In this document: piece by piece, positions 8,785 through 17,039 of the stretch
Position numbering within the stretch: the stretch's first letter is position 1
How the letters are laid out: each line of letters opens with the position of its first letter
Source of the DNA: Aeromonas veronii
Lineage (GTDB): Bacteria > Pseudomonadota > Gammaproteobacteria > Enterobacterales > Aeromonadaceae
Direction of reading: 5' to 3'
NCBI GenBank assembly: GCA_041319085.1
Contig: CP101033.1
Location: 3,984,001-4,027,500, forward strand
Length of the DNA stretch: 43,500 bases
Position numbers and translations under genes: made by a program
Notes under the pieces: generated by a model
What the model was told of the DNA's origin: nothing
Databases searched by the model: none
The model's input: only the letters and a program-made list of their open reading frames with translations

Positions 8785-10146
8785 TCAGTGGCGGGCGTCG
8801 AGCAGATGCCCGCTGCGCTCCAGCCGCCAGCAAGTGACCCCCAGCGACAGACCGCGCCCCACCATCAGCGCTGCCATCGCCGCCCATAACGCGGCCACGC
8901 CCCACGACTGACAGAGCCACCAGATCGGGAAGAAGCCGCCAAACGCGGCCAGCAACATGCTGTTGCGCATCTCCCGCGCCCGAGTCGCCCCGATGAATAC
9001 GCCATCCAGCAGGAAACACCAGACCGCCAGCAAGGGCATGGCGATCAGCCAGGGAAGCTGACGATGTGCCTCCGCCACCACGGCCGGAATGTCGGTGATA
9101 TAGCCGATAAGGTGGGCACCAAAGAGGGCAAACACCAGGGTAAAACCACTGGCGATGAGGGCGGCCCAGCCCAGATTGAGCACTATGGCCTCCCGCAGTT
9201 TCTGCCGATCCCGCTGACCGATGGCTCGCCCCACCATGGCCTCCACCGCGTAGGCGAAACCATCGAGCCCATAGGAGATGAGCATCAGGAAGTTGAGCAG
9301 TACCGCATTGGCGGCCACCGCCACATCCCCCAGCCGCGCCCCTTGCAGAGTCATGAAGGCGAAGCAGAGCTGCAAACAGAGAGAGCGCAGGAAGATATCG
9401 CGGTTGAGGCCGAGCAGCCGCACCATGGGTGCAAGTTGCCGCCAGCGCTGCCAGCCATCCTGCCACACCGTCGGCGCCAGTTGCCGCAGCTGACGGCGTA
9501 CCAGCCAGATACCGACTGCCAGCGCGCAGTAGTCCGCCATGACCGAGGCCGCCGCCACACCCCGCACCTGCCAGCCGAGCCCCAGCACAAACAGGGCATC
9601 GAGCGCCATATTGACCAGATTGGTGAGGATCAACATCACCATGGGGCTGCGGGCATCCTGCATCCCCAACAGCCAGCCCATGACCACCAGATTGCAGAGC
9701 GCCGCCGGGGCGCTCCAGATCCGCACCGCCACATACTGGCCAGCATAGAGCTGCACCTCGGGCGAGCCGCCACTCAGGGCGATCAACCATGGCAACAGGG
9801 GGAAGAGCAACAACAGCAGCGCCAGGCCGAGGGCAATGGCCAGCCCCAACCCGCGCAGCAGGGTATCGAGCTGGGCCCGCCCGTCAGCGGCGCCGTGAGC
9901 CTGCGCTGTCAGCCCGGTGGTCGACATCCGCAGGAAGCCGAGCAGCCAGAAGATGAGATTGATGAGGGTCGCCCCGACCGAGACGCCCCCGAGAAACCAG
10001 GCCTGCCCGAGATGACCGATCACCCAGGCATCCACCAGCCCCAGCAAGGGGGTGGTGATATTGGAAAAAACCATGGGCAGGGCGAGCGCAAACACAGCGC
10101 GGTGGCGAGAGGGATCCCGCCACCAGGGGGCAACAGATGGGGTCAC
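8785..10146 (-). CDS. dinF: MATE-family efflux transporter, DinF type
   Basis: A 453-residue multidrug and toxic-compound extrusion protein of the DinF branch, expected to export organic cations or oxidised metabolites using an ion gradient. About 12 membrane helices are visible in two repeated halves; the first begins ALPMVFSNITTPLLGLVDAW and the second has a comparable segment near GLDGFAYAVEAMVG. It starts with GTG (10146), two bases after the stop of the SCO gene, so translation is probably coupled. In E. coli dinF directly follows lexA; here it is on the same strand but about 1.5 kb downstream, behind a terminator and a SCO gene. I saw no LexA box in front of it. Confidence 0.85.
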   Translation of the reverse strand: MTPSVAPWWRDPSRHRAVFALALPMVFSNITTPLLGLVDAWVIGHLGQAWFLGGVSVGATLINLIFWLLGFLRMSTTGLTAQAHGAADGRAQLDTLLRGLGLAIALGLALLLLLFPLLPWLIALSGGSPEVQLYAGQYVAVRIWSAPAALCNLVVMGWLLGMQDARSPMVMLILTNLVNMALDALFVLGLGWQVRGVAAASVMADYCALAVGIWLVRRQLRQLAPTVWQDGWQRWRQLAPMVRLLGLNRDIFLRSLCLQLCFAFMTLQGARLGDVAVAANAVLLNFLMLISYGLDGFAYAVEAMVGRAIGQRDRQKLREAIVLNLGWAALIASGFTLVFALFGAHLIGYITDIPAVVAEAHRQLPWLIAMPLLAVWCFLLDGVFIGATRAREMRNSMLLAAFGGFFPIWWLCQSWGVAALWAAMAALMVGRGLSLGVTCWRLERSGHLLDARH

Positions 10147-10148
10147 GC

Positions 10149-10775
10149 TCAGTGGCCTGTCAGCTTCAGAATGCGGGAGAAGTCGGAGAGCATGCTATCC
10201 ATCTGCACCCGTGGCACCTGACCCGGCGCTACCTGCGGGCGGAACACCGCCTGCAGCTTGCCCTTGGGGTTGATGAGCACGATGGAGGCGGAGTGATCGA
10301 TCAAGTAATCCTTCTCCCCCTGATTGGCGATGGAGTAGATCAGCCCCAGATTACGCACAAACGGGAACAGCTTGTCGTGAGGGGCTGTGGCCGCCTTGAA
10401 CTCGGGATTGAAGAAGGCGGTATAGGTCTTGAGACGGGGAATGTCGTCACGCTGGGGATCCGCCGAGATAAACACCACCTGACTGTCGGGCGCCATCTTC
10501 TTCAGCTGGTCATAGACGGAGCGCATATCTGCCAGGGTGGTGGGGCAAATATCGGGGCAGAAGGTGTAACCGACGAACAGGAAGGTCCAGTGCCCCTTCA
10601 GGTTGGCAGGGGTGAACGGCTGGTTGTCCGCATCGGTAAAGGCAAAATCCTTGATATCCCGCCCCGCCGGATAGTAGACAGCCTGCTGTGGCTGCTCTGG
10701 CCGGGTGGCGTAGAACACCAGGAGTAGAGAGGCGGTCAGCAGCACAAAGAGCAGTGCATAGCGGAGCTTCATCAT
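10149..10775 (-). CDS. SCO1/SenC/PrrC family copper chaperone-like protein
   Basis: SCO proteins are membrane-anchored thioredoxin-fold proteins that deliver copper to cytochrome oxidase or act in redox homeostasis. The 208-residue protein has an N-terminal anchor (MMKLRYALLFVLLTASLLLV), the copper-binding CxxxC as GYTFCPDICP near residue 80, and the partner His in YLIDHSASIVLI. FISADPQRD is a further family motif. Start is one of two adjacent ATGs (10775 or 10772), preceded by AAAGGG. It sits directly upstream of dinF. No cytochrome oxidase genes are in the window, so the partner is unknown. Confidence 0.88.
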   Translation of the reverse strand: MMKLRYALLFVLLTASLLLVFYATRPEQPQQAVYYPAGRDIKDFAFTDADNQPFTPANLKGHWTFLFVGYTFCPDICPTTLADMRSVYDQLKKMAPDSQVVFISADPQRDDIPRLKTYTAFFNPEFKAATAPHDKLFPFVRNLGLIYSIANQGEKDYLIDHSASIVLINPKGKLQAVFRPQVAPGQVPRVQMDSMLSDFSRILKLTGH

Positions 10776-10832
10776 CACAAGAGACCCTTTCAGTTCGAGG
10801 CTGATGGCCAGCAGTGGCCGGACAGGAGGGAC

Positions 10833-10838
10833 ATTGTA
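10833..10838 (-). promoter_or_regulatory. Candidate -10 for the SCO-dinF unit
   Basis: A TACAAT hexamer reads toward the SCO gene 58 bases upstream of its start and lies beyond the terminator that closes the lexA unit. The -35 match is poor at normal spacing (nearest TTGACC is about 21 bp away). Confidence 0.3.
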
Positions 10839-10937
10839 CCCCAGCGAGCTGCCAAGGTGGGTCAACCTTGCGCAACACCCTGTCAGGGGTAGACCATTTG
10901 GCACAATCAAATCGACATCTGATCGCTAGGTACGGCC

Positions 10938-10966
10938 ATAAAAAACCGGCCCCTCGGGTGCCGGTT
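10938..10966 (-). terminator. Rho-independent terminator closing the lexA-side unit
   Basis: On the minus strand AACCGGC pairs with GCCGGTT (10960-10966 with 10944-10950) around a 9-nt loop, followed by a T6 run (complement of 10941-10946). It ends 28 bases after the stop of the 71-codon small gene and separates lexA from SCO-dinF. Confidence 0.75.
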
Positions 10967-10993
10967 ATCGGTGTATTCGTTTGCCTCTTATCC

Positions 10994-11209
10994 TCAGGGG
11001 CGAGCGTTGCGCCCTTGCTGCAACATCTTGCCAATGGTATGCACGCCGATGGGAATGACAGGGGCCAACCAGCCCTCTTCCCCCTGGCGATCGCCATGGC
11101 CCCGCTTGAACAGCAGCACCAGACGCACCACCTTCTGTTTCGGGCATCCCAGCCAGAGCGTCCAGTGCGATCCCCTGTGGTGCAACCAGAGACCGTAGAA
11201 CCAGGTCAT
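10994..11209 (-). CDS. Small conserved-looking hypothetical protein downstream of lexA
   Basis: A 71-residue frame beginning MTWFYGLWLHHRGSHWTLWL and ending KMLQQGRNARP; no family recognised. It is Trp-rich at the start (four Trp in 19 residues) and basic overall. Codons are strongly G/C-ending like real Aeromonas genes. AAAGG lies eight bases before the ATG at 11209, and a good terminator follows the stop. A longer version of the same frame starts at 11293 (99 residues) behind an even better AAGGAGG site, but its extra 28 residues use rare, A-ending codons and look non-coding. Either start is possible. It is probably cotranscribed with lexA. Confidence 0.5.
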   Translation of the reverse strand: MTWFYGLWLHHRGSHWTLWLGCPKQKVVRLVLLFKRGHGDRQGEEGWLAPVIPIGVHTIGKMLQQGRNARP

Positions 11210-11213
11210 CCGG

Positions 11214-11692
11214 CTACCTTTGACAAAACGGGTAATTGACGATTCCGCTGGCGCCGCCGCAGCCTCTGAATCCCATGGCGATCTTGATGCCATACCAATC
11301 CTCCTTGACCGACAGGTCATGTTGCTTCGTCGGCCTGAACTGGCAACAGGCCCGTCACAACTCTCTGCAACCACTACGAGTGCTCCCCTCTGCCCGACAA
11401 GGCTCGGGATCTCCCCACTCCCCCTTCATATCCCGTGAAGGTGTACTGCCCGATTCTCGTTGTTACCGGCCCTCCGCCACGGCGTATTGCGGTTGCCAGA
11501 GGGAGGCGCCAAGCCCCGTCTCGGCGACAGGGCACTGATCTGAGCATATATCTGAAATGGATGATTGGTAGCCGGTCGCGCAGGACAAAAATGCCGCCGC
11601 CGACAATCTGTTTGATATGACAGGGAAAGTGCGCCAGAAACAGCACGACCTCCCGCAGGAGGCCGTGTGGCAAACGCAGTTGGCGGGGATAA
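11214..11692 (-). other. Unresolved small-frame region between lexA and the 71-aa gene
   Basis: About 480 bases with no certain gene. On the minus strand a 46-codon frame (11354 to 11214) has good codon bias and reads like protein (SVKEDWYGIKIAMGFRGCGG), stopping four bases before the 71-aa gene. It lacks a normal start, and upstream it is interrupted by a TGA (11355-11357) before an ATG at 11429. A second frame directly after lexA (to 11374) has no ATG at its head. A hairpin at 11645-11666 (9-bp stem, CGCA loop, weak T tract) could be a leaky lexA terminator. The stretch may hold a broken gene. Confidence 0.35.
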
Positions 11693-12316
11693 TTACATCC
11701 AGTCGGCGTTGCGGATCACCCCGACCGCCAGTCCCTCGATGGTGAGTTGCTGGCAGGAGAGATCCACCTCGATGGGGGCGAGCTCTTCATTCTCCGGCAG
11801 CAGCCATACCTGACTGCCCTTGCGCTGGAAGCGCTTGACGGTGACATCCTCATCGAGACGGGCGACCACCACCTGACCGTTGCGCACCTCCTGGGTCTTG
11901 TGCACCGCCAGCAGATCGCCATCCAGAATGCCGATGTTCTTCATGCTCATCCCCTGCACCCGCAGCAGAAAATCCGCGCGCGGATGGAACAGGGCGGGAT
12001 CCACCTGATAGTGGCTCTCGATATGCTCCTGCGCCAGGATGGGTTCACCGGCAGCGACCTTGCCGATGAGCGGCAGACCGCTCTCTTCCAGCACCTCTTC
12101 CTCTTCGAGCAACAGGCGAATGCCGCGGGACGTGCCCGGCATTATCTCGATGACCCCTTTTTTGGCCAGGGCCTTCAGATGTTCTTCGGCCGCATTGGCC
12201 GACTTGAAACCAAGCTTCTGGGCAATCTCGGCACGAGTCGGCGGCATGCCGGTCTCGCTCATATTCACCTTGATCAGCTCCAGCACTTCGGCCTGGCGGG
12301 GGGTAAGGGGTTTCAT
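11693..12316 (-). CDS. lexA: SOS repressor LexA
   Basis: LexA represses SOS genes and cleaves itself when RecA is activated. The 207-residue protein has the N-terminal winged helix-turn-helix ([15 protein letters not shown] to about residue 70) and the C-terminal protease domain. The cleavage bond is A89-G90 in GKVAAGEP, the nucleophile S124 in GMSMKNIG and the general base K161 in VTVKRF. The ATG at 12316 matches the family start; upstream extension would run through the operators. Two LexA boxes abut 10 bases upstream, so the gene is autoregulated. It is divergent from plsB, as in E. coli. Confidence 0.98.
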   Translation of the reverse strand: MKPLTPRQAEVLELIKVNMSETGMPPTRAEIAQKLGFKSANAAEEHLKALAKKGVIEIMPGTSRGIRLLLEEEEVLEESGLPLIGKVAAGEPILAQEHIESHYQVDPALFHPRADFLLRVQGMSMKNIGILDGDLLAVHKTQEVRNGQVVVARLDEDVTVKRFQRKGSQVWLLPENEELAPIEVDLSCQQLTIEGLAVGVIRNADWM

Positions 12317-12325
12317 AGCATTGGC

Positions 12326-12345
12326 ACCTGTCTTTTTATACAGCA
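12326..12345 (-). promoter_or_regulatory. LexA box 1 (proximal)
   Basis: CTG-N10-CAG with an AT-rich core (CTGTCTTTTTATACAG, 12328-12343), ten bases upstream of the lexA start. Fits the gammaproteobacterial SOS consensus, with a less symmetrical left arm than box 2. Confidence 0.8.
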
Positions 12346-12365
12346 CACTGGCAGTATATACAGTG
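12346..12365 (-). promoter_or_regulatory. LexA box 2 (distal)
   Basis: CTGGCAGTATATACAG (12348-12363), a strong match to the SOS box. Its centre is 20 bp, about two helical turns, from box 1, so two dimers could bind the same face of DNA. The plsB start lies 155 bp away on the other side. Confidence 0.9.
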
Positions 12366-12520
12366 CAGTGGCCAAGGCAAGGCGCAGCTGAAATTTGTCG
12401 CAACCAACCCCTCATTTACTGCTGTTTTGAACCTGCGCAGCCGACTCATCGTACCTCTCGGCGACAAGGGGCTGCCGATTTGCTATGCTCACGCCGCATT
12501 TTTTTGGAGAGCAGACGCAC

Positions 12521-14944
12521 ATGTCCCTAGGACAGAAGATTTCCAGAGCCATCTTGCAATGGCCGGTCAGCGGCTTGGTCAATCACAAGAGCCTGCCGGA
12601 AAATCCCATCACAGAACTCAATCTGGATCCGGCCAGACCCATCGTCTATGCCCTGAAAACCAGTTCGCTCACCGACCTGATGACCTTGCAGCAGTGCTGC
12701 GAGGATCTCGGTCTGCCCGGCCCCTTCACCCCGCTGGAACTTAACGGCCAGCTGCTGCCGCGCTATGTCTGTCTGGATCGCCCCCCTCCCCTGTTTGGCA
12801 AACGCAGCAAGCCGCTCCCCTTCCTGCAGGAGTTCCACCAGCTGCTGGATCTGCACAAGCAGGATCCCGAGCTGGATATCCAGGTGGTGCCGGTCACCCT
12901 GTTCTGGGGCCGCGCCCCGGGGCGGGAAGGGGAGGAGGCCCCTGGCCTCAACATCATCAGCAGTCTGGCGCCGAACAGGCTGAAGAAGGCGCTCATCGTG
13001 ATCCTCAAGGGGCGCGAGAATCTGGTGCGCTTCTCGCCGCCGCTCTCACTGCGCTACATGGCCGACAAGCACGGCACTGACGAGGCCATCGCCCACAAGC
13101 TGGCGCGGGTGGCGCGTACCCACTTCAGCCGTCAGCAGCTGGCCGCCACCGGTCCGAAACTGCCGAACCGCAACCTGCTGTTCAAGCAACTGCTCGACTC
13201 CAGGGTGATCCAGCAGGCGATTGAAGAGGAGGCCCAGCGCGAGGGGATTAGCCTCGAAAAGGCGCAAAAGCGCGCCCATGGCTACATGGACGAGATCGCC
13301 TCCAACTTATCCTATCGGCTGATCCGCCTCGGCGAGAGCTTCCTCGGCTGGCTGTGGAACAAGCTCTACCGCGGTTTGTCGGTCAATGGCGCCGAGAAGG
13401 TACGCCAGCTGGCGCAGGAGGGGCACGAGATCGTCTACGTCCCCTGCCACCGCAGTCACATGGACTACCTGCTGCTCTCCTACGTCATCTACCACCAGGG
13501 GATGGTACCGCCCCATATCGCGGCAGGCATCAACCTCAACTTCTGGCCGGCGGGCCCGATTTTCCGCCACGGTGGCGCCTTCTTCATTCGCCGCACCTTC
13601 AAGGGCAACCCGCTCTACAGCACAGTATTTCGCGAATACCTCAACCTGCTGTTTGCCAAGGGTTACTCGGTGGAGTTCTTCACCGAAGGCGGCCGCTCCC
13701 GTACCGGCCGTCTGCTGCCACCCAAGACCGGGATGCTGGCGATGACCCTGCAGGCGATGATGCGCGGGCTGGACAGGCCGGTCACTCTGGTGCCGGTCTA
13801 TCTGGGCTACGAGCACGTGATGGAGGTGAACACCTACCACAACGAGCTCAAGGGGAGCCGCAAGGAGAAAGAGAGCTTCCTGCAGGTGCTCGGCATCCTG
13901 CGCAAGCTGCGCAACTACGGCCGTGGTTTCGTCAACTTCGGCGAACCGCTGACCCTCAACAGCTACCTGAGCGAACATATTCCTGACTGGAAAAAGCACA
14001 TCGGGGAAGAGGAGCGTCCGCAGTGGATGGCGGGCACCGTCAACGATCTGGCCGAGCTGCTGATGACCCGCATCAACGATGCGGCCGCCGTCAACGGCCT
14101 GACCCTGAGCGCGCTGGCGCTGCTGGCCGCCGAGCGCCACGCCCTGACCCGCGACGAGCTGCAGGCCCAGCTCAACACCTATCTGGATCTGCTCAAGGCG
14201 GTGCCTTACAGCCCGCAGAGCACCATTCCGGATGAGGATGCCAAGACCCTGCTGGATCAGGCGATGGAGCTCAACAAGTTTGAAGTGAGCGAGGACAAAC
14301 TGGGGCAGATCATCAGTCTCGACCGCTATCAGGCGATCCTGCTGACCTACTACCGCAACAACATCCTCCACCTGTTCGCCATGCCCTCTCTGGTGGCGGC
14401 CTTGATCGAACGGTGCGAGGGGATCTCCCGCAGCGAGATCATGGCCCGCTGCATCGACATCTATCCGCTGCTCAAGACCGAGTTGTTCCTGCGCTATGAA
14501 GAGGAGGAGTTGCCGGCGCTAGTCGACAGCCTGCTCGATGCCCTGCAGACCCAGCAGCTGATCGAAACCTGCGATGGCGGTTACTGGGTCAATCCGGCTA
14601 ACCAGATGCGCCTGCTGCTGCTGGCGGAGAGCATTCAGGAGACCCTGCAACGCTACGCCATCGTGCTGACCCGGGTGCTGGCCCAGCCTCATATCGAGGC
14701 GGAGCAGCTGGAAGCAGACGGCCTGATGATGGCAGAGCGCCTCGGCACCCTGCACGGCATCAACGCCCCCGAGTTCTTCGACCAGAAGCTGTTCAGTACC
14801 CTGATCCACACCTTGCGCAAGGAGGGCTACCTCTCTCCCGAGTGCAAACCGGATCTCGGTCGCTTCCAGGCGCTGGCCGACAACATAGTGCCGCTGCTGA
14901 GCAACAAGATCCGCCGCACCATTCAGGCGGGCAACCAGCTCTGA
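12521..14944 (+). CDS. plsB: Glycerol-3-phosphate 1-O-acyltransferase
   Basis: PlsB makes lysophosphatidic acid from glycerol-3-phosphate and acyl-ACP/acyl-CoA at the inner membrane, the first step of phospholipid synthesis. The 807 residues match the usual length. The acyltransferase core in the middle shows VPCHRSHMDYLLL (catalytic HX4D), GGAFFIRRTF, the substrate-binding FFTEGGRSRTGRLLPPKTGM and VPVYLGYEHVME blocks. GGAGA precedes the ATG at 12521; the upstream in-frame ATG at 12485 would add 12 unconserved residues. It is divergent from lexA and ends at a bidirectional terminator. Confidence 0.97.
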   Translation: MSLGQKISRAILQWPVSGLVNHKSLPENPITELNLDPARPIVYALKTSSLTDLMTLQQCCEDLGLPGPFTPLELNGQLLPRYVCLDRPPPLFGKRSKPLPFLQEFHQLLDLHKQDPELDIQVVPVTLFWGRAPGREGEEAPGLNIISSLAPNRLKKALIVILKGRENLVRFSPPLSLRYMADKHGTDEAIAHKLARVARTHFSRQQLAATGPKLPNRNLLFKQLLDSRVIQQAIEEEAQREGISLEKAQKRAHGYMDEIASNLSYRLIRLGESFLGWLWNKLYRGLSVNGAEKVRQLAQEGHEIVYVPCHRSHMDYLLLSYVIYHQGMVPPHIAAGINLNFWPAGPIFRHGGAFFIRRTFKGNPLYSTVFREYLNLLFAKGYSVEFFTEGGRSRTGRLLPPKTGMLAMTLQAMMRGLDRPVTLVPVYLGYEHVMEVNTYHNELKGSRKEKESFLQVLGILRKLRNYGRGFVNFGEPLTLNSYLSEHIPDWKKHIGEEERPQWMAGTVNDLAELLMTRINDAAAVNGLTLSALALLAAERHALTRDELQAQLNTYLDLLKAVPYSPQSTIPDEDAKTLLDQAMELNKFEVSEDKLGQIISLDRYQAILLTYYRNNILHLFAMPSLVAALIERCEGISRSEIMARCIDIYPLLKTELFLRYEEEELPALVDSLLDALQTQQLIETCDGGYWVNPANQMRLLLLAESIQETLQRYAIVLTRVLAQPHIEAEQLEADGLMMAERLGTLHGINAPEFFDQKLFSTLIHTLRKEGYLSPECKPDLGRFQALADNIVPLLSNKIRRTIQAGNQL

Positions 14945-14959
14945 TCTGCAATGCAAACA

Positions 14960-14990
14960 AAGAAGGCCGCATCATGCGGCCTTCTTTTTT
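14960..14990. terminator. Bidirectional terminator between plsB and ubiA
   Basis: AAGAAGGCCGCAT (14960-14972) is the exact reverse complement of 14974-14986, followed by a T run on the plus strand. It serves the convergent plsB and ubiA ends. Confidence 0.9.
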
Positions 14991-15013
14991 ATCGGAGTCT
15001 GCGCGGGAACATG

Positions 15014-15883
15014 TCACGCCAGCAGGTAGTCGAGCACCAGACCGGCAAACACCAGTGCCCCCACATAGTTGTTGTTGAGAAACGCCTGGAAGCAGGCTTC
15101 CCGCTGTCGCTCGCGAATGAGCCGCTGCTGATAGACAAACAGCACCGCCGCCCCCAGCAAACCCCAGTAATACCAGTCACCCAGCGTCATCAGCTGCCCG
15201 ACCGCCAGCAACAGCAGCAGTGCCGAGAGTTGCAGTGCGCCGATGATCCGCTTGTCATGACGGCCAAACAGGATGGCGCTGGATTTGAGGCCGAGTTTGA
15301 GGTCATCATCCCGATCCACCATGGCGTACTGGGTATCGTAAGCCACGGTCCAGAGCAGGTTGGCGAAGAAGAGCAGCCAGGCAACCAGCGGCAGGGCATC
15401 CGCCTGCGCCGCATAGGCCATCGGGATCGACCAGGAGAAGGCCATCCCGAGCACCAGCTGGGGGTTGGAGATAAAGCGCTTCATAAAGGGGTAGCTCACC
15501 GCCAGCAGCAGGCCGACAAACGATAGACCGATGGTGAGCGGATTCATGGTCAGCACCAGCGCAAACGAGATAAGCGCCAATACGAAGAAGAGCGCCAGCA
15601 CCTCCCACGGTTTGACTCTGCCCGTGGGCAAGGGGCGGCCAGCGGTGCGTTTGACGTGGCCATCGAAGTTGCGATCCGCATAGTCGTTGATCACGCACCC
15701 TGCCGAGCGCATCAGAAAGACCCCGACCACAAACACGGTCAGCACCCAGATATTGGGCAGGCCACCGGCGGCCAGCCAGAGCGCCCAGAGAGTCGGCCAC
15801 AGCAGCAGCAGAGTGCCTATGGGTTTATCGACGCGGGCCAACTGCATGTACGCCAGTCCCCGCTCCTTGGTTAACAGATTCAC
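15014..15883 (-). CDS. ubiA: 4-hydroxybenzoate polyprenyltransferase
   Basis: UbiA attaches the polyprenyl tail to 4-hydroxybenzoate in ubiquinone synthesis and is an integral membrane enzyme. The 289-residue protein has about nine helices and both diphosphate-binding Asp motifs: [16 protein letters not shown] and [17 protein letters not shown]. Start is GTG (15883): its first bases overlap the ubiC stop in a GTGA junction, with AAGGAG inside ubiC as the ribosome site. ubiC-ubiA order is as in E. coli. Confidence 0.97.
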   Translation of the reverse strand: MNLLTKERGLAYMQLARVDKPIGTLLLLWPTLWALWLAAGGLPNIWVLTVFVVGVFLMRSAGCVINDYADRNFDGHVKRTAGRPLPTGRVKPWEVLALFFVLALISFALVLTMNPLTIGLSFVGLLLAVSYPFMKRFISNPQLVLGMAFSWSIPMAYAAQADALPLVAWLLFFANLLWTVAYDTQYAMVDRDDDLKLGLKSSAILFGRHDKRIIGALQLSALLLLLAVGQLMTLGDWYYWGLLGAAVLFVYQQRLIRERQREACFQAFLNNNYVGALVFAGLVLDYLLA

Positions 15884-16416
15884 TCCAGCTCCTTGTCACA
15901 GACGAGAGAGGGCAGAAACAGCTCGTGCACCAGCAGTGGCCACTGCCCCAGAAACAGACGGGAACGACGCCCCCAGACAGTGGCGGCCGGGCAACGGGGA
16001 TTGGTGGCAATATCGAAACGAGCCAGTTGCAGATGGTCTCGGCGGGCAGGCTCATGGCCAAAAACCCGCTCACCCAGTGGCTGCTCGCCCAGCTCGGCAA
16101 TGCCGCTCCCTTGCAGCGCACCATCGGCAAACAGGGTCCAGCCCAGCACGGCGGGCCCACGATCCCCGTGCAGGATCACCTCGCGGCAGGTACCGGCCGG
16201 GGAGGCCGAGTCCACCAGCCACTGCTCATCGGCAGTGAGGGCGACCGGGTGATTGCCCAGCCACTCCACCGAGAAGTGGCGATTGTGCTGGCGCAGACGC
16301 CGGGTCATGGAACCGGACTCCAGCAGCCAGGGGCGCAAGCTGGCGGGCAACTCGCAACATTCGGGGGCCAACCACCCGCTTAACGGCGTGAGGGGAACAG
16401 TCAACTCGGACTTCAC
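15880..16416 (-). CDS. ubiC: Chorismate pyruvate-lyase
   Basis: UbiC splits chorismate into 4-hydroxybenzoate and pyruvate, the first step of ubiquinone synthesis. The 178-residue protein shows [37 protein letters not shown] and the active-site Glu in VHELFLPSL, all aligning with the E. coli enzyme. It starts with GTG at 16416, with no strong Shine-Dalgarno. It overlaps ubiA by four bases and is read from a good promoter about 50 bases upstream. Confidence 0.93.
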   Translation of the reverse strand: MKSELTVPLTPLSGWLAPECCELPASLRPWLLESGSMTRRLRQHNRHFSVEWLGNHPVALTADEQWLVDSASPAGTCREVILHGDRGPAVLGWTLFADGALQGSGIAELGEQPLGERVFGHEPARRDHLQLARFDIATNPRCPAATVWGRRSRLFLGQWPLLVHELFLPSLVCDKELE

Positions 16417-16462
16417 AGCTTCACCATCCAGAGATTTCCGTGTTCAGGTTAAAATCCGGTTT

Positions 16463-16491
16463 ATTATCCGTAAATCAATAGCGAAATGTAA
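16463..16491 (-). promoter_or_regulatory. Likely ubiCA promoter
   Basis: On the minus strand TTACAT (16486-16491) and GATAAT (16463-16468) are separated by 17 bp, placed 46 bases before the ubiC GTG. Confidence 0.55.
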
Positions 16492-16561
16492 GAACATCCG
16501 TGCTTGACGGCCCCGATGGCAACATCAAAAATGGGTTATCTCTTGCTGATGAGCCATCTAT

Positions 16562-16987
16562 ATGAAGATCTTCAAAATTCTGCTGGTGTTGTTACTGAGC
16601 TGTGGCGCCCTGCAGCAGCAAGCGCTGGCTGAAGATAAGCCGCCCGCCGAGGGTGCCGCCAAGCCGGGCTTCTCCTACCACGCGCTCGATCCCGACATCA
16701 TCACCAACTATCTGAGCAATGGCAAAACCCTCGGCTATATCCGGGTCACGGTGGAGCTGATGGCAGAGAACGAGGCCGATCTCAAGCTGCTGGAGCAACA
16801 TGACCCGCTGATCCGCGATGCCATCATCCGTCTGATGGGCAGCAAAAATGCCGATCAAGTGAAGTCCCTGACCAACAGAGAAGAGCTGCGCAAGGAGTGT
16901 GAGACAACCGTCAACGAACTGCTGGTGAAAGAGACCGGCAAGAAAGCGGTGCGCGAACTCATCTTCACCAAGTTCCTCTACCAGTAA
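16562..16987 (+). CDS. FliL-like protein with signal peptide
   Basis: A 141-residue protein resembling the flagellar basal-body-associated FliL family: the IRVTVELMAENEADLKLLEQH and PLIRDAIIRLMGSK blocks and the C-terminal VRELIFTKFLYQ are typical. FliL proper keeps a membrane anchor; here the N-terminus (basic MKIFK, hydrophobic core, then QQQALA-ED) looks like a cleavable signal peptide, suggesting a periplasmic protein. No flagellar genes are near. The ribosome site is weak (GAG). Divergent from ubiC. I would call it a FliL paralogue of unknown role. Confidence 0.75.
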   Translation: MKIFKILLVLLLSCGALQQQALAEDKPPAEGAAKPGFSYHALDPDIITNYLSNGKTLGYIRVTVELMAENEADLKLLEQHDPLIRDAIIRLMGSKNADQVKSLTNREELRKECETTVNELLVKETGKKAVRELIFTKFLYQ

Positions 16988-16995
16988 TCCCTCCC

Positions 16996-17039
16996 GAAAC
17001 GCTCGCTTATTGGCATATCGGCCAATAAGCGAGCGTTTC
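16996..17039. terminator. Long perfect inverted repeat after the FliL-like gene
   Basis: A 19-bp perfect stem (16996-17014 with 17021-17039) around ATATCG starts 9 bases after the stop codon. Only a short broken T tract follows (GTTTATT), so it may terminate imperfectly or stabilise the mRNA end. Confidence 0.6.

Noticed and set aside
11236..11538. 100-codon plus-strand frame with fairly good codon bias opposite the lexA downstream region
   Set aside because: Starts at TTG with no ribosome site and overlaps better-supported minus-strand frames; Pro/Ser-rich translation with no recognisable features.
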